Positions 1 through 8,379 are shown, numbered from the stretch's first letter. The stretch: DNA of 64,000 nt from Pedobacter cryotolerans (GCF_005116475.1 NZ_SWBO01000001.1:434001-498000); one strand, 5' to 3'. The notes: generated by a model from the sequence alone, not told the origin. Program-made: numbers and translations.

Positions 1-1
1 T

Positions 2-883
2 CAAATAAAAATTACAGGGAAAATTTTAGATGTAAAATCTAAACAGCCAATTCCCTATGTCAATTTGGAAATTTTTTCCTTAAATATTGGTTCGCAAACC
101 AATCAAGATGGAAATTTTGAATTAAATTTACCCAAAGGAAAAGAAACTGACATCATCAAAGTTTCTTGTGTAGGTTATTTGGATAAGAATATTACCAATT
201 TATCATCAGCTAATGGTGCTATTTACGAGCTTATTCCCGTTGTATTTCAATTAAATGAAGTAAATATTATCAAAGCGAATTATGTTGAAAAGGAAATTGG
301 TGTAACGAATAAAAGTGGTCATAAATGGGAATTAATTAATCAAAGAGATCAAAGGCCTGGTTTACAAAAAGCTGTTTATTTAAAGAACATGAACTACGGT
401 TCCGCTTATTTAAAAACGCTTCATTTTTTTATGGGCGATGATATGTTTGATGCTCCGTTTAGAGTAAGAATTTATGATGATAATAATGGTGTTCCGGGTA
501 AAGATTTGCTTAAAAAAAGTATTGAATTTACAGCAAATAAGAAAAAAGCTTGGAATGCATTTAGCATTAGTGAATACCATATTTTGATGCCTGAAAATGG
601 TTTATGGATTGCTGTTGAATGGATTAAAAACGATCGATTTTCTAAAGTTGCTAGTTATAAAATGAAGATGCCAAATGGTTCTTTGGAGAATAAAACTTTT
701 ACTTATTACGGACCAGAGATAGTTGCTCATTTTGATACAGATTTCGGCTATACTTATTATAAACACAACGGAACTAGAGGTTGGCTAAAGCAAAGAGGTT
801 CTTCTTCAATTGGTTTAAGCAAAAAAATGAGGCCTGCAAATATAGATTTATTAGTCAAGGCTACTATTCAGGTTAATCAGTAA
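2..883 (+). CDS. CarboxypepD_reg-like domain protein, 5' end outside window
   Basis: The reading frame is open from base 2, so the gene begins before the window; the first in-frame alternative start (TTG at 65) would cut through the domain. The first ~55 residues show the carboxypeptidase-D regulatory-like fold signature: 'ITGKILDVKS', then 'PIPYVNLEI', then 'TNQDGNFELNLP'. The remaining ~220 residues are beta-rich, with many aromatic residues and no membrane segment. Such proteins are usually exported to the periplasm or outer membrane of Bacteroidota. The missing N-terminus presumably carries the signal peptide. Its stop codon overlaps the next start (TAATG), so it is probably co-transcribed with the two small membrane genes downstream. 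Specific function unknown. Confidence 0.8.
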   Translation, partial: QIKITGKILDVKSKQPIPYVNLEIFSLNIGSQTNQDGNFELNLPKGKETDIIKVSCVGYLDKNITNLSSANGAIYELIPVVFQLNEVNIIKANYVEKEIGVTNKSGHKWELINQRDQRPGLQKAVYLKNMNYGSAYLKTLHFFMGDDMFDAPFRVRIYDDNNGVPGKDLLKKSIEFTANKKKAWNAFSISEYHILMPENGLWIAVEWIKNDRFSKVASYKMKMPNGSLENKTFTYYGPEIVAHFDTDFGYTYYKHNGTRGWLKQRGSSSIGLSKKMRPANIDLLVKATIQVNQ

Positions 884-1212
884 TGCTAGATAGAAATAAA
901 GAGTTGATAAATGCAGTAAAAATATGTTGGATAATTATTTCGACTTTTAGTATTGTAATAATTTTAATTTTCACAATTGTTAATCCAACATTAATTCTTA
1001 ATTCAACACCTACTTGTACGGCTAGAATAAATGGCGGCTCGTGTATACTTTGCGGTTCAACTCGAGCTTTTATAGCCATCTCTAACTTTGAATTTAGAAA
1101 TGCTTATGAATTTAATAAAATTAGTTTATTATTGTACATCCTTTTAATAATCAATTCCCTGTTGTTTTTAAAGTATGTTTTTTTTCTAAAATTTAAATAT
1201 AAAACAACATGA
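883..1212 (+). CDS. DUF2752-family small membrane protein
   Basis: This 109-residue protein has an N-terminal membrane helix (about residues 12-34), a short cysteine-containing loop and a C-terminal helix (about 83-101). The loop 'SCILCGSTRAFIAI' fits the CPxCGxTRA core of the DUF2752 family, followed by an Asn/Tyr-containing stretch where the family has a conserved N-P. The first residue overlaps the upstream stop (TAATG) and the stop overlaps the next ATG (ACATGA). The three genes are therefore translationally coupled. The role of DUF2752 proteins is not established; they often sit next to small DUF4190/TM2-like membrane proteins, as here. Confidence 0.75.
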   Translation: MLDRNKELINAVKICWIIISTFSIVIILIFTIVNPTLILNSTPTCTARINGGSCILCGSTRAFIAISNFEFRNAYEFNKISLLLYILLIINSLLFLKYVFFLKFKYKTT

Positions 1213-1460
1213 AAACAGCAAGTTTAGTTATTGGTATCTTAGCATTAATAGGTCTATTTGTAGGTATTATTCCATGTTTAGGCTCTTTAAATTGGGTTAA
1301 TATACCTTTTGCAGTTTTAGGACTAATATTAGGTATTGTTGGCATGAATAAAACTGCCATTGGCCAATCTAAAGGCACTGCGATTACTGGAGTTGTATTA
1401 TGTGCAATTGCAATCATTATTGGTTTAATTAGGTTAGTATTGGGTGGAGGTATTGTATAA
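1209..1460 (+). CDS. small two-helix membrane protein (DUF4190-like)
   Basis: 83 residues, almost entirely hydrophobic, with three glycine-rich helical stretches (about 3-22, 29-46 and 58-80) joined by a short 'MNKTAIGQSKGTA' loop. The repeated ALxGLxxGI pattern is typical of DUF4190-like proteins. The ATG overlaps the stop of the DUF2752 gene by four bases, which suggests co-translation. There is no catalytic motif. The family assignment is by pattern only and the function is unknown. Confidence 0.65.
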   Translation: MKTASLVIGILALIGLFVGIIPCLGSLNWVNIPFAVLGLILGIVGMNKTAIGQSKGTAITGVVLCAIAIIIGLIRLVLGGGIV

Positions 1461-1496
1461 AAAAACTTTTAAAAGGTTTTTTCCGTAACTTATACC

Positions 1497-2195
1497 ATGA
1501 AGTTTTTAACGGTACTATTTTCTTTTTGTTTATTATTGGCCTGCAATAAAAAAACAGAACAAGCCATTATCGATATGCCACAAGACGGAACAGCTTTAAC
1601 TTATTTAGCTTTAGGAGATTCATATACCATTGGCGAGGCCGTGCCTCAACAAGAATCATTTCCTTTTCAATTGGTTACGCAGTTAAAAACAAATAATATT
1701 GCGGTAGCTAAACCTAAAGTTATAGCCAAAACCGGGTGGACAACCGATGAGTTACAAACTGCCATTAAAGCAGAAAATATCATACAAAATTATGATATTG
1801 TAACGCTTTTAATTGGTGTAAATAATCAGTACAGAGGTTATTCATTAGACACTTATTGTAAAGAATTTAAGGAGCTTTTAAATACAGCCATCAGCTTTGC
1901 TGGAAAAAATAAAAAACGTGTTTTTGTGGTTTCAATACCAGATTGGGGCGTAACACCTTTTGGCAAAAATAGTGGAAGAAATATACAAACCATTGCTTCA
2001 GAAATTGATGCTTTTAATGCTATTAAAAAAGAGGAAACGTTAGCTGCTGGAGTAAGCTATACCGAAATTACTTTGGCTTCAAAAAATGCGGCTACAGATT
2101 TAACATTAGTTGCCAAAGATGGTTTACATCCCTCTGGTAAAATGTATGCAGAATGGGCGGCAAAAGTAGCGGTTGCAGTTAAAGCTTCTTTTTAA
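1497..2195 (+). CDS. SGNH/GDSL-family hydrolase lipoprotein
   Basis: The N-terminus 'MKFLTVLFSFCLLLAC' is a lipoprotein signal with the lipobox cysteine at residue 16, so the mature enzyme should be membrane-anchored in the periplasm or outer membrane. SGNH blocks are visible. Block I 'LALGDSYT' gives nucleophile Ser42. Block III is 'IGVNNQYRG', with N109/N110 where the family has GxND. Block V 'DGLHPSG' gives Asp208 and His211. The length (232 aa) fits single-domain esterases/acylhydrolases of this class. Substrate is unknown; deacetylation of a cell-surface glycan is plausible. It lies 36 bp after the small membrane genes, and its 3' end overlaps the convergent RDD gene by four bases. Confidence 0.85.
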   Translation: MKFLTVLFSFCLLLACNKKTEQAIIDMPQDGTALTYLALGDSYTIGEAVPQQESFPFQLVTQLKTNNIAVAKPKVIAKTGWTTDELQTAIKAENIIQNYDIVTLLIGVNNQYRGYSLDTYCKEFKELLNTAISFAGKNKKRVFVVSIPDWGVTPFGKNSGRNIQTIASEIDAFNAIKKEETLAAGVSYTEITLASKNAATDLTLVAKDGLHPSGKMYAEWAAKVAVAVKASF

Positions 2196-2926
2196 ACCGC
2201 TTTAGCTGTAATTTGGTTATAATCCTTAATTACAGTTTTCAAGAAATCTAATTCATTCATCCCTTCTGGCACTTGAACGCTTAAATGGTTAGCAACTCTT
2301 GCAGCCATTTTATAAATTAAATCGTGGTTAAAGGTTTTTTGGTAGGTAGTTAAAACCTCATGTATCAACTCTACATCTCTATCTGTCATCATGCTAACAT
2401 TGCTAAAAACAGGTTCATAATCTTCTACCACAGGGTGAAAAGCAATGTGTTGAAATTCTGTTCTTGGTACCGTTTTAATCAGCGTTGTGCCCGCAACTAT
2501 ATCTCCAATACGTTGTTTGTTTTCGGTTACAGCCACACAAATTAACGCACCCAGCCATTGGGTTAAAGTAAAATCTACTATTCTAAAAACCCAGCGTATA
2601 AAGTATTGCCCTAAAGTAGGTTGTGAGCCATCAAGGCTGATGACTTTAATTTTCATTAATCGCTTGCCAATGCTCTGTCCATTCATAAAAATCTCGCAAA
2701 GCAAATCGTAAAAAACAAAGCCAGCAGCATAAATACAAACCATTACCGTAATTACCAATCCGCCGCTATTTAAAATCCCCATTAGGGAAAATAGAATTAG
2801 AAAAATAAAAAAGACGGCTAAAAATAAGCCAAAATCTATTAAACGAGCAGAAACACGCTCGCCTAAGCCTGCAACAGGGTAATCTATATCTACATGCTGA
2901 CTTGTATTTACTTTAACGGTTTCCAT
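2192..2926 (-). CDS. RDD family membrane protein
   Basis: The start 'METVKVNTSQHV' leads into 'ERVSARLIDFGLF', the Arg/Asp core of the RDD domain, followed by two hydrophobic helices (about 30-52 and 55-80) and a third around residues 112-130. A second signature 'GQSIGKRLMKIKV' follows the helices. A soluble tail of ~80 residues (about 165-244) is predicted helical. RDD proteins are poorly characterised; some act in ion or small-molecule transport. It is divergent from the SpoIIM gene, 86 bp away. Such RDD genes commonly accompany the SpoIIM/DUF4129/MoxR/DUF58 cluster, so it probably belongs to the same functional unit. Confidence 0.85.
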   Translation of the reverse strand: METVKVNTSQHVDIDYPVAGLGERVSARLIDFGLFLAVFFIFLILFSLMGILNSGGLVITVMVCIYAAGFVFYDLLCEIFMNGQSIGKRLMKIKVISLDGSQPTLGQYFIRWVFRIVDFTLTQWLGALICVAVTENKQRIGDIVAGTTLIKTVPRTEFQHIAFHPVVEDYEPVFSNVSMMTDRDVELIHEVLTTYQKTFNHDLIYKMAARVANHLSVQVPEGMNELDFLKTVIKDYNQITAKAV

Positions 2927-3012
2927 TGGTTCAATAATATGATTTTTATTTTTTATTGACTAATTAAAATTTTGTTTTATTTTAACGGAAAATTAAACCC
3001 TCACACAACTTT

Positions 3013-3963
3013 ATGAGAGAAGCCTTGTTTGTAAAGCAGAATTCAGATAAGTGGAAAAGCTACGAGACTTTGCAAACGGACAATCCTGATGAGTTAGCTA
3101 AAAGATTTATAGATATTACCAACGATTTGGCTTACGCCAAAACTTTCTATCCAAAATCTAGAACTACCGCATATTTAAATGGAATAGCATCACTTTTACA
3201 TCAAGCTATTTACAAGAATAAAAAAGAAGAAGGTGGTCGTTTTTTGAGGTTTTGGAAATTCGAGTTACCTTTATTGTTCTTCAAATACCGTAGGCAGCTT
3301 TTATATTCATTCATTTTTTTCTTTATTTTTTGCAGTATTGGTGCATTATCTGCTAAATACGATGATCGTTTTGTTCGCCTAATTTTAGGCGATGCCTATG
3401 TGAATATGACTAATGAGAACATTGCCAAAGGCGATCCATTTGGTGTTTACAAGCAAACCGGAGAATTTCAAATGTTTTTTCAAATTGCAGCTAACAACAT
3501 TTGGGTTTCGTTAGTAATGATTATTAGTGGGGCGCTTTTTTCTATCGGCCCTGTGTTTTTCCTGCTAAGAAACGGCATTATGGTTGGTGCCTTCGAGTAT
3601 TATTTTTTTAGCAAAGGTTTAGGCGCTCAATCTATTTTGGTAATTTGGATACACGGAACTTTAGAAATTTTAACCATCGTTGTTGCTGGTGGAGCAGGTT
3701 TGGTTTTAGGTCATGGATTATTATTCCCAAAAACTTATAACCGTTTAGTAGCTTTTAAAAACAGCGCAAAAGATGCCACCAAAATAGCTTTGGGTATTGT
3801 GCCCATTTTATTATTAGCCGCATTTTTCGAAGGATATATTACACGCCACACAGGCATGCCCATTTGGTTAAGCATTAGCATTTTAGCCAGTTCATTTATT
3901 TTTATGGTTTGGTATGTGATACTTTACCCTATGCAATTACACAAACGCACTCAAAATCTTTAA
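3013..3963 (+). CDS. SpoIIM-like (stage II sporulation protein M family) membrane protein
   Basis: Residues 1-90 are soluble ('MREALFVKQNSDKWKSYE' start). They are followed by about five membrane segments (about 98-116, 160-180, 185-200, 208-240 and 255-312). The arrangement, with a conserved small-residue helix 'ISGALFSIGPVFFLLRNG' and 'IWIHGTLEI', is that of the SpoIIM/DUF95 family as found in non-sporulating bacteria. The function outside sporulation is unknown. It is the first gene of a same-strand operon (the next ATG is one base after its stop) that continues to DUF58. Nothing suggests sporulation here. Confidence 0.8.
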   Translation: MREALFVKQNSDKWKSYETLQTDNPDELAKRFIDITNDLAYAKTFYPKSRTTAYLNGIASLLHQAIYKNKKEEGGRFLRFWKFELPLLFFKYRRQLLYSFIFFFIFCSIGALSAKYDDRFVRLILGDAYVNMTNENIAKGDPFGVYKQTGEFQMFFQIAANNIWVSLVMIISGALFSIGPVFFLLRNGIMVGAFEYYFFSKGLGAQSILVIWIHGTLEILTIVVAGGAGLVLGHGLLFPKTYNRLVAFKNSAKDATKIALGIVPILLLAAFFEGYITRHTGMPIWLSISILASSFIFMVWYVILYPMQLHKRTQNL

Positions 3964-3964
3964 C

Positions 3965-4849
3965 ATGAAAGACAAAGTAGAATTTAGAAAGCTACGCGAA
4001 TTTGGAGAATTAATCGGTGATACATTTTTGTTTATGAAACAGAATTTTAAACCATTAATGAAATCATTTTTTGCCCTAACAGGAATATTTATTGTTGGAG
4101 GAATTATCAGTTCGATGTTGGCACAGTTGCAGTTGGTAGGTATTGCTCAAGCTGCTGGAACAATTTACGATGATAGCCCACGGAACATGATCTATAATGT
4201 AGGTTTCACTTATTTTCTATCAATGGTTTTTGTGCTGCTAACTTATACTTCGATGTATGTTTCCATTTTAAGTTTCATTGCTTTATATATAGAAAAAGGC
4301 AATATTGCACCTACAGTTGATGAGGTTTGGGCTTATTTTAAATACTACTTTTTTAGGATGATGGGAAGTGGAGTTTTACTCGTCATTTTTTTTATGTTGT
4401 GTTTCATATTATGTATTGTTCCTGGTATTTATGTTTACCCGGCACTTACGATATTCGCACCGATAATGATTTTAGAAAATGGCAGTTTTACACATTCGTT
4501 TGATCGTTCATTTAAACTGCTAAAAGAAAAATGGTGGATTACGGCTGCGGTTATTTTGGTAATTAATCTCATATTCTACGCTTTTAGTACCATGGTACAA
4601 TTGCCTGCAATTATTATTATGATGGTTGGTGCATTTACCCAAGGCGAAAGAACCATTACCAATGTTTATGCGGTAATTTCATCGATTTCGCAACAAATTT
4701 CATATATCTTCATGATCATTCCTATCATTTGTTCATCATTAATTTATTTTAATTTGGTTGAGCGAAAAGAGAACTTAGGCCTTTTTCAAAGGATGGATAG
4801 TTTAGGCCAAAGCCCAGAAACAGATCAAACTATACAAGAAGAATATTAA
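3965..4849 (+). CDS. polytopic membrane protein of the MoxR/DUF58 operon
   Basis: 294 residues with about six hydrophobic segments (about 35-58, 85-112, 125-155, 165-180, 195-225 and 245-265) and a charged tail ending 'ETDQTIQEEY'. The pattern resembles the DUF975/DUF4013-like membrane proteins that occur between SpoIIM and DUF4129 genes in Bacteroidota. There is no catalytic motif. The start is one base after the SpoIIM stop and the stop is one base before the DUF4129 ATG, so the operon is very tight. Function is unknown; structural or transport roles are only possibilities. Confidence 0.7.
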   Translation: MKDKVEFRKLREFGELIGDTFLFMKQNFKPLMKSFFALTGIFIVGGIISSMLAQLQLVGIAQAAGTIYDDSPRNMIYNVGFTYFLSMVFVLLTYTSMYVSILSFIALYIEKGNIAPTVDEVWAYFKYYFFRMMGSGVLLVIFFMLCFILCIVPGIYVYPALTIFAPIMILENGSFTHSFDRSFKLLKEKWWITAAVILVINLIFYAFSTMVQLPAIIIMMVGAFTQGERTITNVYAVISSISQQISYIFMIIPIICSSLIYFNLVERKENLGLFQRMDSLGQSPETDQTIQEEY

Positions 4850-4850
4850 G

Positions 4851-5597
4851 ATGCGTTTACTGTTGCTCTTCTTTTTTCTTGTTGCTGGTGCTTTTTGTGC
4901 CAACGCAACTGCTTTGCAGAAAATTAACGCTGCCAAAAAAGAAGTAGTGGTTAAAAAGCCATTGATAGAAAAGTTAGATAGCAGTAAAATATCGGCTCGC
5001 AGATTTAGCGAAGAAGCCATTGCTGATTATAGCAAACAAAAGGAGTTTATTTACGATGATGTTGCCCCGAAAACCACTTCTTTGTGGAGTAGGTTTTGGC
5101 GATGGATTTGGAGCATGATTTCTGAATTATTAGGAGGTAAGGTATCAGGATCAATTATTAAATATGTATTAATTGCAATTGCAATAGCATTGGTTGTTTA
5201 TTTAGTAATTAAACTTATAGGTTTAGATTTGAAATTGCTTACTGGTAAATCTAAAGAGGTTGATATCCCTTTTGATGAGAGTTTAGAAAACATTCATGAA
5301 ATTGATTTTGATGAACAATTGGGCATCGCTCTGCAAAATAAAAATTACAGATTGGTGGTGCGCTTGTTATACTTAAAAACCTTAAAACAATTAACAGATA
5401 AACGTTTAATAGATTGGCAGCCAGAAAAAACTAATCAGGCTTATGTTGAGGAGCTTTCTCGTCAATCTTATCACCAGCAATTTGTAGAGCTCACTTATCA
5501 ATTCGAATACATTTGGTATGGCGAATTCTACATCGACCAACCTACTTTCGAATCCATTCATCAATCTTTTAAAGATTTTAACCAGCAAACGGCATGA
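4851..5597 (+). CDS. DUF4129 domain protein
   Basis: An N-terminal signal peptide ('MRLLLLFFFLVAGAFC') is followed by a soluble segment, one membrane helix (about 103-125) and a cytoplasmic domain. The C-terminal domain contains 'YRLVVRLLYLKTLKQL', 'RLIDWQPEKTN' and 'YEYIWYGEF'-like features typical of DUF4129, where a transglutaminase-associated helical domain is expected. It overlaps the next gene by four bases (ATGA). DUF4129 genes are consistently neighbours of MoxR, DUF58 and DUF4350 genes. The biochemical role is not known. Confidence 0.8.
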   Translation: MRLLLLFFFLVAGAFCANATALQKINAAKKEVVVKKPLIEKLDSSKISARRFSEEAIADYSKQKEFIYDDVAPKTTSLWSRFWRWIWSMISELLGGKVSGSIIKYVLIAIAIALVVYLVIKLIGLDLKLLTGKSKEVDIPFDESLENIHEIDFDEQLGIALQNKNYRLVVRLLYLKTLKQLTDKRLIDWQPEKTNQAYVEELSRQSYHQQFVELTYQFEYIWYGEFYIDQPTFESIHQSFKDFNQQTA

Positions 5598-6775
5598 GTG
5601 GATTAAAGAAATACATCATCATCGGAAGTGTTTTAATTGCTGCATATCTAATTGCTCAATATTTCAAACCAACACCAACCAATTGGACCCCAACTTATTT
5701 AGCTGAAGATAAAATTCCTTTTGGAACTTACATTTTGAGACAGCGAATAACAGATGTTTTACCTAGCACAACAGTAAAAACTGTAAAAGCGGCGGTGTAT
5801 AACAACCTATCAGAAAGACCAGCTGGTAAATCTAATTATTTTATCATCGGCTCGGTAGTTACAATAGACAAGTTAGATTACCAGCAAATGGTAAAATATA
5901 TGGAAGCTGGAAACCATATTTTAATTGCTGCGTATCAAATTAGAGGTATTTTAGAAGATACTTTGAAACTTAAAATTACAGCAGATTTTAGTTTCCAAAA
6001 CAAAAGAAAATATCCTATCAACTTTGTTAACCCTAATTTAGAAAGAGAGTTAGATTACTATTTTGATAAGGGTATAAGCGGCCAATACTTTAGCAAATTA
6101 GATACGGTTAAGGCAATAGTTTTAGGGCAGAAACAAAACAATAACGCCAACTTTATTCAATACAAATATGGCAAGGGTTCTTTAATGATTTTGCCCAACC
6201 CGCAACTATTAACCAATTACAGTTTACTTAGAGAAGATGGGGCAGATTATGCCGCCAAAGTATTTTCTTATTTGCCAAAGGCAGAGACTTTACTGTGGGA
6301 CGAACACTTTACCAGAAAAAATGGTAATGATAGTTCTATACTTAGAGTACTTTTTAAATATGACCAATTGCGTTGGGCTTATTATATCGCTTTGCTTAGT
6401 TTAATTGTTTTTGTGTTGTATGAAATTAAGCGCCGTCAAAGAATTATTCCGGTTATAGAAAGACCAAAAAATTCATCAGTAGAATTTGTAAATGTGGTAG
6501 GTAGAGTTTATTACCAGCAACGAAATAACAGAGATATTGCCGAGAAAAAAATAACCTATTTGTTGGAGTACATTAGAAATAAATATCGCTTAAAAACGAT
6601 AGATCTTAATCAAGAATTTAGAGAGGCATTACTCAATAAATCTGGTGCAACAGCAGATGTAATTGACGATATTTTAGAGCAGATTAAATTTATAAAAGCA
6701 GGGCAGATGGTTAGAGATGATCAACTCATTCGCCTCAATAAAAACATAGAAGAATTTTACAGGCAAGACCAATAA
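5594..6775 (+). CDS. DUF4350 domain protein
   Basis: 393 residues with an N-terminal anchor (about 5-22), an extracytoplasmic domain up to about residue 260, a second helix (about 266-282, 'YYIALLSLIVFVLYEIKRR') and a cytoplasmic helical tail. The periplasmic part contains the DUF4350-type 'PFGTYILRQRI' start and an alpha/beta core ending near 'LLWDEHF'. It overlaps DUF4129 by four bases. In related genomes the next gene would be MoxR; here 484 bp containing a GxxExxY gene separate them. Function is unknown, but it is probably part of the MoxR/DUF58 system. Confidence 0.8.
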   Translation: MSGLKKYIIIGSVLIAAYLIAQYFKPTPTNWTPTYLAEDKIPFGTYILRQRITDVLPSTTVKTVKAAVYNNLSERPAGKSNYFIIGSVVTIDKLDYQQMVKYMEAGNHILIAAYQIRGILEDTLKLKITADFSFQNKRKYPINFVNPNLERELDYYFDKGISGQYFSKLDTVKAIVLGQKQNNNANFIQYKYGKGSLMILPNPQLLTNYSLLREDGADYAAKVFSYLPKAETLLWDEHFTRKNGNDSSILRVLFKYDQLRWAYYIALLSLIVFVLYEIKRRQRIIPVIERPKNSSVEFVNVVGRVYYQQRNNRDIAEKKITYLLEYIRNKYRLKTIDLNQEFREALLNKSGATADVIDDILEQIKFIKAGQMVRDDQLIRLNKNIEEFYRQDQ

Positions 6776-6781
6776 TTAATC

Positions 6782-6799
6782 TACCACATAGACACATAG
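6782..6799. repeat. left arm of perfect 18-bp inverted repeat bounding the GxxExxY gene
   Basis: The sequence TACCACATAGACACATAG ends two bases before the GxxExxY start codon. Its exact reverse complement occupies 7218-7235. The arm itself contains an internal direct repeat (CACATAGA followed by CACATAG). The pair encloses only the 136-codon ORF and a few flanking bases. Confidence 0.95.
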
Positions 6800-6801
6800 A
6801 T

Positions 6802-7212
6802 ATGCTTACCAAGAAGTATTTAAATGATTTAACTTATGAAGTAATCGGTGCTACTATTCAAGTTCATAAAGTATTAGGTCGTGGCTTGTTAGAAAGTGTT
6901 TATCATAGGTGCTTAATTGAAGAATTAATTTTTAGAAAAATAAATTTTTTGACAGAGATGAAAGTTCCTATTGTATATAGAAATAAAGTTTTAGACATAG
7001 ATTTAAGATGTGATCTATTTATTGAGAATAGTTTGGTCCTTGAACTAAAATCGGTGCAAGAAATGCCAAAGGTTTTCGATGCACAAATTTTAACCTATAT
7101 GAAACTACTAAGATGCCCAAAAGGCATCCTCATCAATTTTAATTGCGCTAACATTTTTAAAGAAGGTCAAAAAACTTTTGTAAATGAATATTTTAGCATA
7201 TTACCAGATTAA
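6802..7212 (+). CDS. GxxExxY protein (PDDEXK_3-like nuclease fold)
   Basis: 136 residues with the name-giving motif at 28-34 (G28-L-L-E31-S-V-Y34, 'GRGLLESVY'). A PD-(D/E)XK-like core follows: D71 in 'LRCDLFIENS', then E81-L-K83 in 'LVLELKSV'. The length matches the family's usual 120-140 residues. Family knowledge places GxxExxY proteins in the PDDEXK nuclease superfamily, but no activity is established. The gene breaks the spacing of the DUF4350-MoxR operon. It is bounded by a perfect 18-bp inverted repeat whose left arm ends two bases before the ATG and whose right arm begins five bases after the stop. In the mRNA the arms could pair and sequester the start. This looks like a transferred cassette; mobility is an inference. 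Confidence 0.9.
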   Translation: MLTKKYLNDLTYEVIGATIQVHKVLGRGLLESVYHRCLIEELIFRKINFLTEMKVPIVYRNKVLDIDLRCDLFIENSLVLELKSVQEMPKVFDAQILTYMKLLRCPKGILINFNCANIFKEGQKTFVNEYFSILPD

Positions 7213-7217
7213 TAAAA

Positions 7218-7235
7218 CTATGTGTCTATGTGGTA
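7218..7235. repeat. right arm of perfect 18-bp inverted repeat bounding the GxxExxY gene
   Basis: CTATGTGTCTATGTGGTA, the exact reverse complement of 6782-6799. It lies five bases after the GxxExxY stop codon and 24 bases before the MoxR start. A further partial unit, 'ACATAGAT', follows at about 7239-7246. Confidence 0.95.
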
Positions 7236-7259
7236 AAAACATAGATGTGAAAAAAAATA

Positions 7260-8243
7260 ATGAAGATGGAACAGGAAATGTTTAACCAAAGAACCGATTT
7301 AACAGCTTTAAGCGAAGCAGTAGAAAAAATCAAACAATCACTAGGTAAAGTAATTGTTGGTCAAAAAGATACCATTGATTTGTTAATTGCTGGTTTACTG
7401 GCGGATGGACATATTTTATTAGAAGGTGTACCCGGAGTAGCTAAAACTTTAAGTGCAAAGCTAGTTGCTAGATGTATTTCGGCTACGTTTTCGAGGATAC
7501 AATTTACACCAGATTTAATGCCTTCTGATGTTTTGGGTACAGCGGTTTTTAGTCCAAAAGCTGCAGAATTTCAGTTTAGACGAGGACCAATTTTTGGCAA
7601 TATTATTTTAGTTGATGAGATTAACCGTGCACCAGCAAAAACGCAATCTGCATTGTTTGAAGCAATGGAAGAACGCCAAATTACCGTTGATGGAAATACT
7701 TATATTTTAGAAGAACCATTTATGGTTTTGGCAACGCAAAATCCAATTGAGCAAGAAGGAACATATCGTTTGCCAGAAGCGCAATTGGATCGTTTTCTAT
7801 TTAAAATTGAAGTAAAATATCCAACCTTGGAAGAGGAGATAACAATTTTAGAAAATCAGCATCAGCAAAAAACGGTTGATCAATTGGCAGAAATTACCGC
7901 TGTTTTAACTGTAGATGATATCAAATCATTAAGAGCAACTATAAAATCTTTATTTGTTGAGCCCAAATTGTTGGCTTATGTGGCGCAAATTACACACGAA
8001 ACACGTAACAACAAATCTTTGTATTTAGGGGCCTCGCCAAGAGCATCTTTAGCCATGATTAATGGTGCGAAAGCAATTGCAGCAATGGCAGGTAGAGATT
8101 TTGTAACTCCAGATGACATCGTAAAAGTAGCAACACCAGTTTTATCTCACAGAATTATGCTAAGTCCGGAAAAGGAAATGGAAGGATTAACAGCTGCGGA
8201 TATTGTAGCACAGATTATTAAAAAAATAGAAGTACCGAGGTAA
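7260..8243 (+). CDS. MoxR-family AAA+ ATPase
   Basis: 327 residues. Walker A is 'GVPGVAKT' (residues 56-63, K62) and Walker B is 'IILVDE' ending at E120. Sensor 1 lies in 'MVLATQNPIEQEGTY' and the helical lid contains 'YLGASPRASLAM', all typical of MoxR AAA+ ATPases (AAA_3 plus lid). These act as chaperone-like ATPases that work on DUF58/VWA-domain partners. The partner DUF58 gene follows after 118-136 bp of repeat sequence. The start ATG at 7260 gives the normal length. Upstream lies the right arm of the GxxExxY inverted repeat, so the native operon link to DUF4350 is interrupted. Confidence 0.95.
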   Translation: MKMEQEMFNQRTDLTALSEAVEKIKQSLGKVIVGQKDTIDLLIAGLLADGHILLEGVPGVAKTLSAKLVARCISATFSRIQFTPDLMPSDVLGTAVFSPKAAEFQFRRGPIFGNIILVDEINRAPAKTQSALFEAMEERQITVDGNTYILEEPFMVLATQNPIEQEGTYRLPEAQLDRFLFKIEVKYPTLEEEITILENQHQQKTVDQLAEITAVLTVDDIKSLRATIKSLFVEPKLLAYVAQITHETRNNKSLYLGASPRASLAMINGAKAIAAMAGRDFVTPDDIVKVATPVLSHRIMLSPEKEMEGLTAADIVAQIIKKIEVPR

Positions 8244-8252
8244 GTATAAGAG

Positions 8253-8367
8253 CGTCATTTCGAACGAGCTTTTGCGAGGAGAAATCTCCATCATATTATG
8301 CTACGTTATAGAATATGAAAAAAAATAGAGAACAGATATCTCGTCGCTACGCTCCATCGATATGACG
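8253..8367 (+). repeat. dispersed palindromic repeat element (CGTCATTTCGAACGAG family)
   Basis: The element begins CGTCATTTCGAACGAG, continues with CGAGGAGAAATCT and AGAACAGATATCTC, and ends CGATATGACG. The same four blocks in the same order occur on the opposite strand at 51907-51999, with a diverged middle. The two ends (CGTCATTTCGA / CGATATGACG) are partly complementary, so the unit can fold into a long hairpin. The annotated upstream ATG of the DUF58 gene falls inside its last bases. Confidence 0.85.
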
Positions 8368-8379
8368 AAAACTAAAAGG

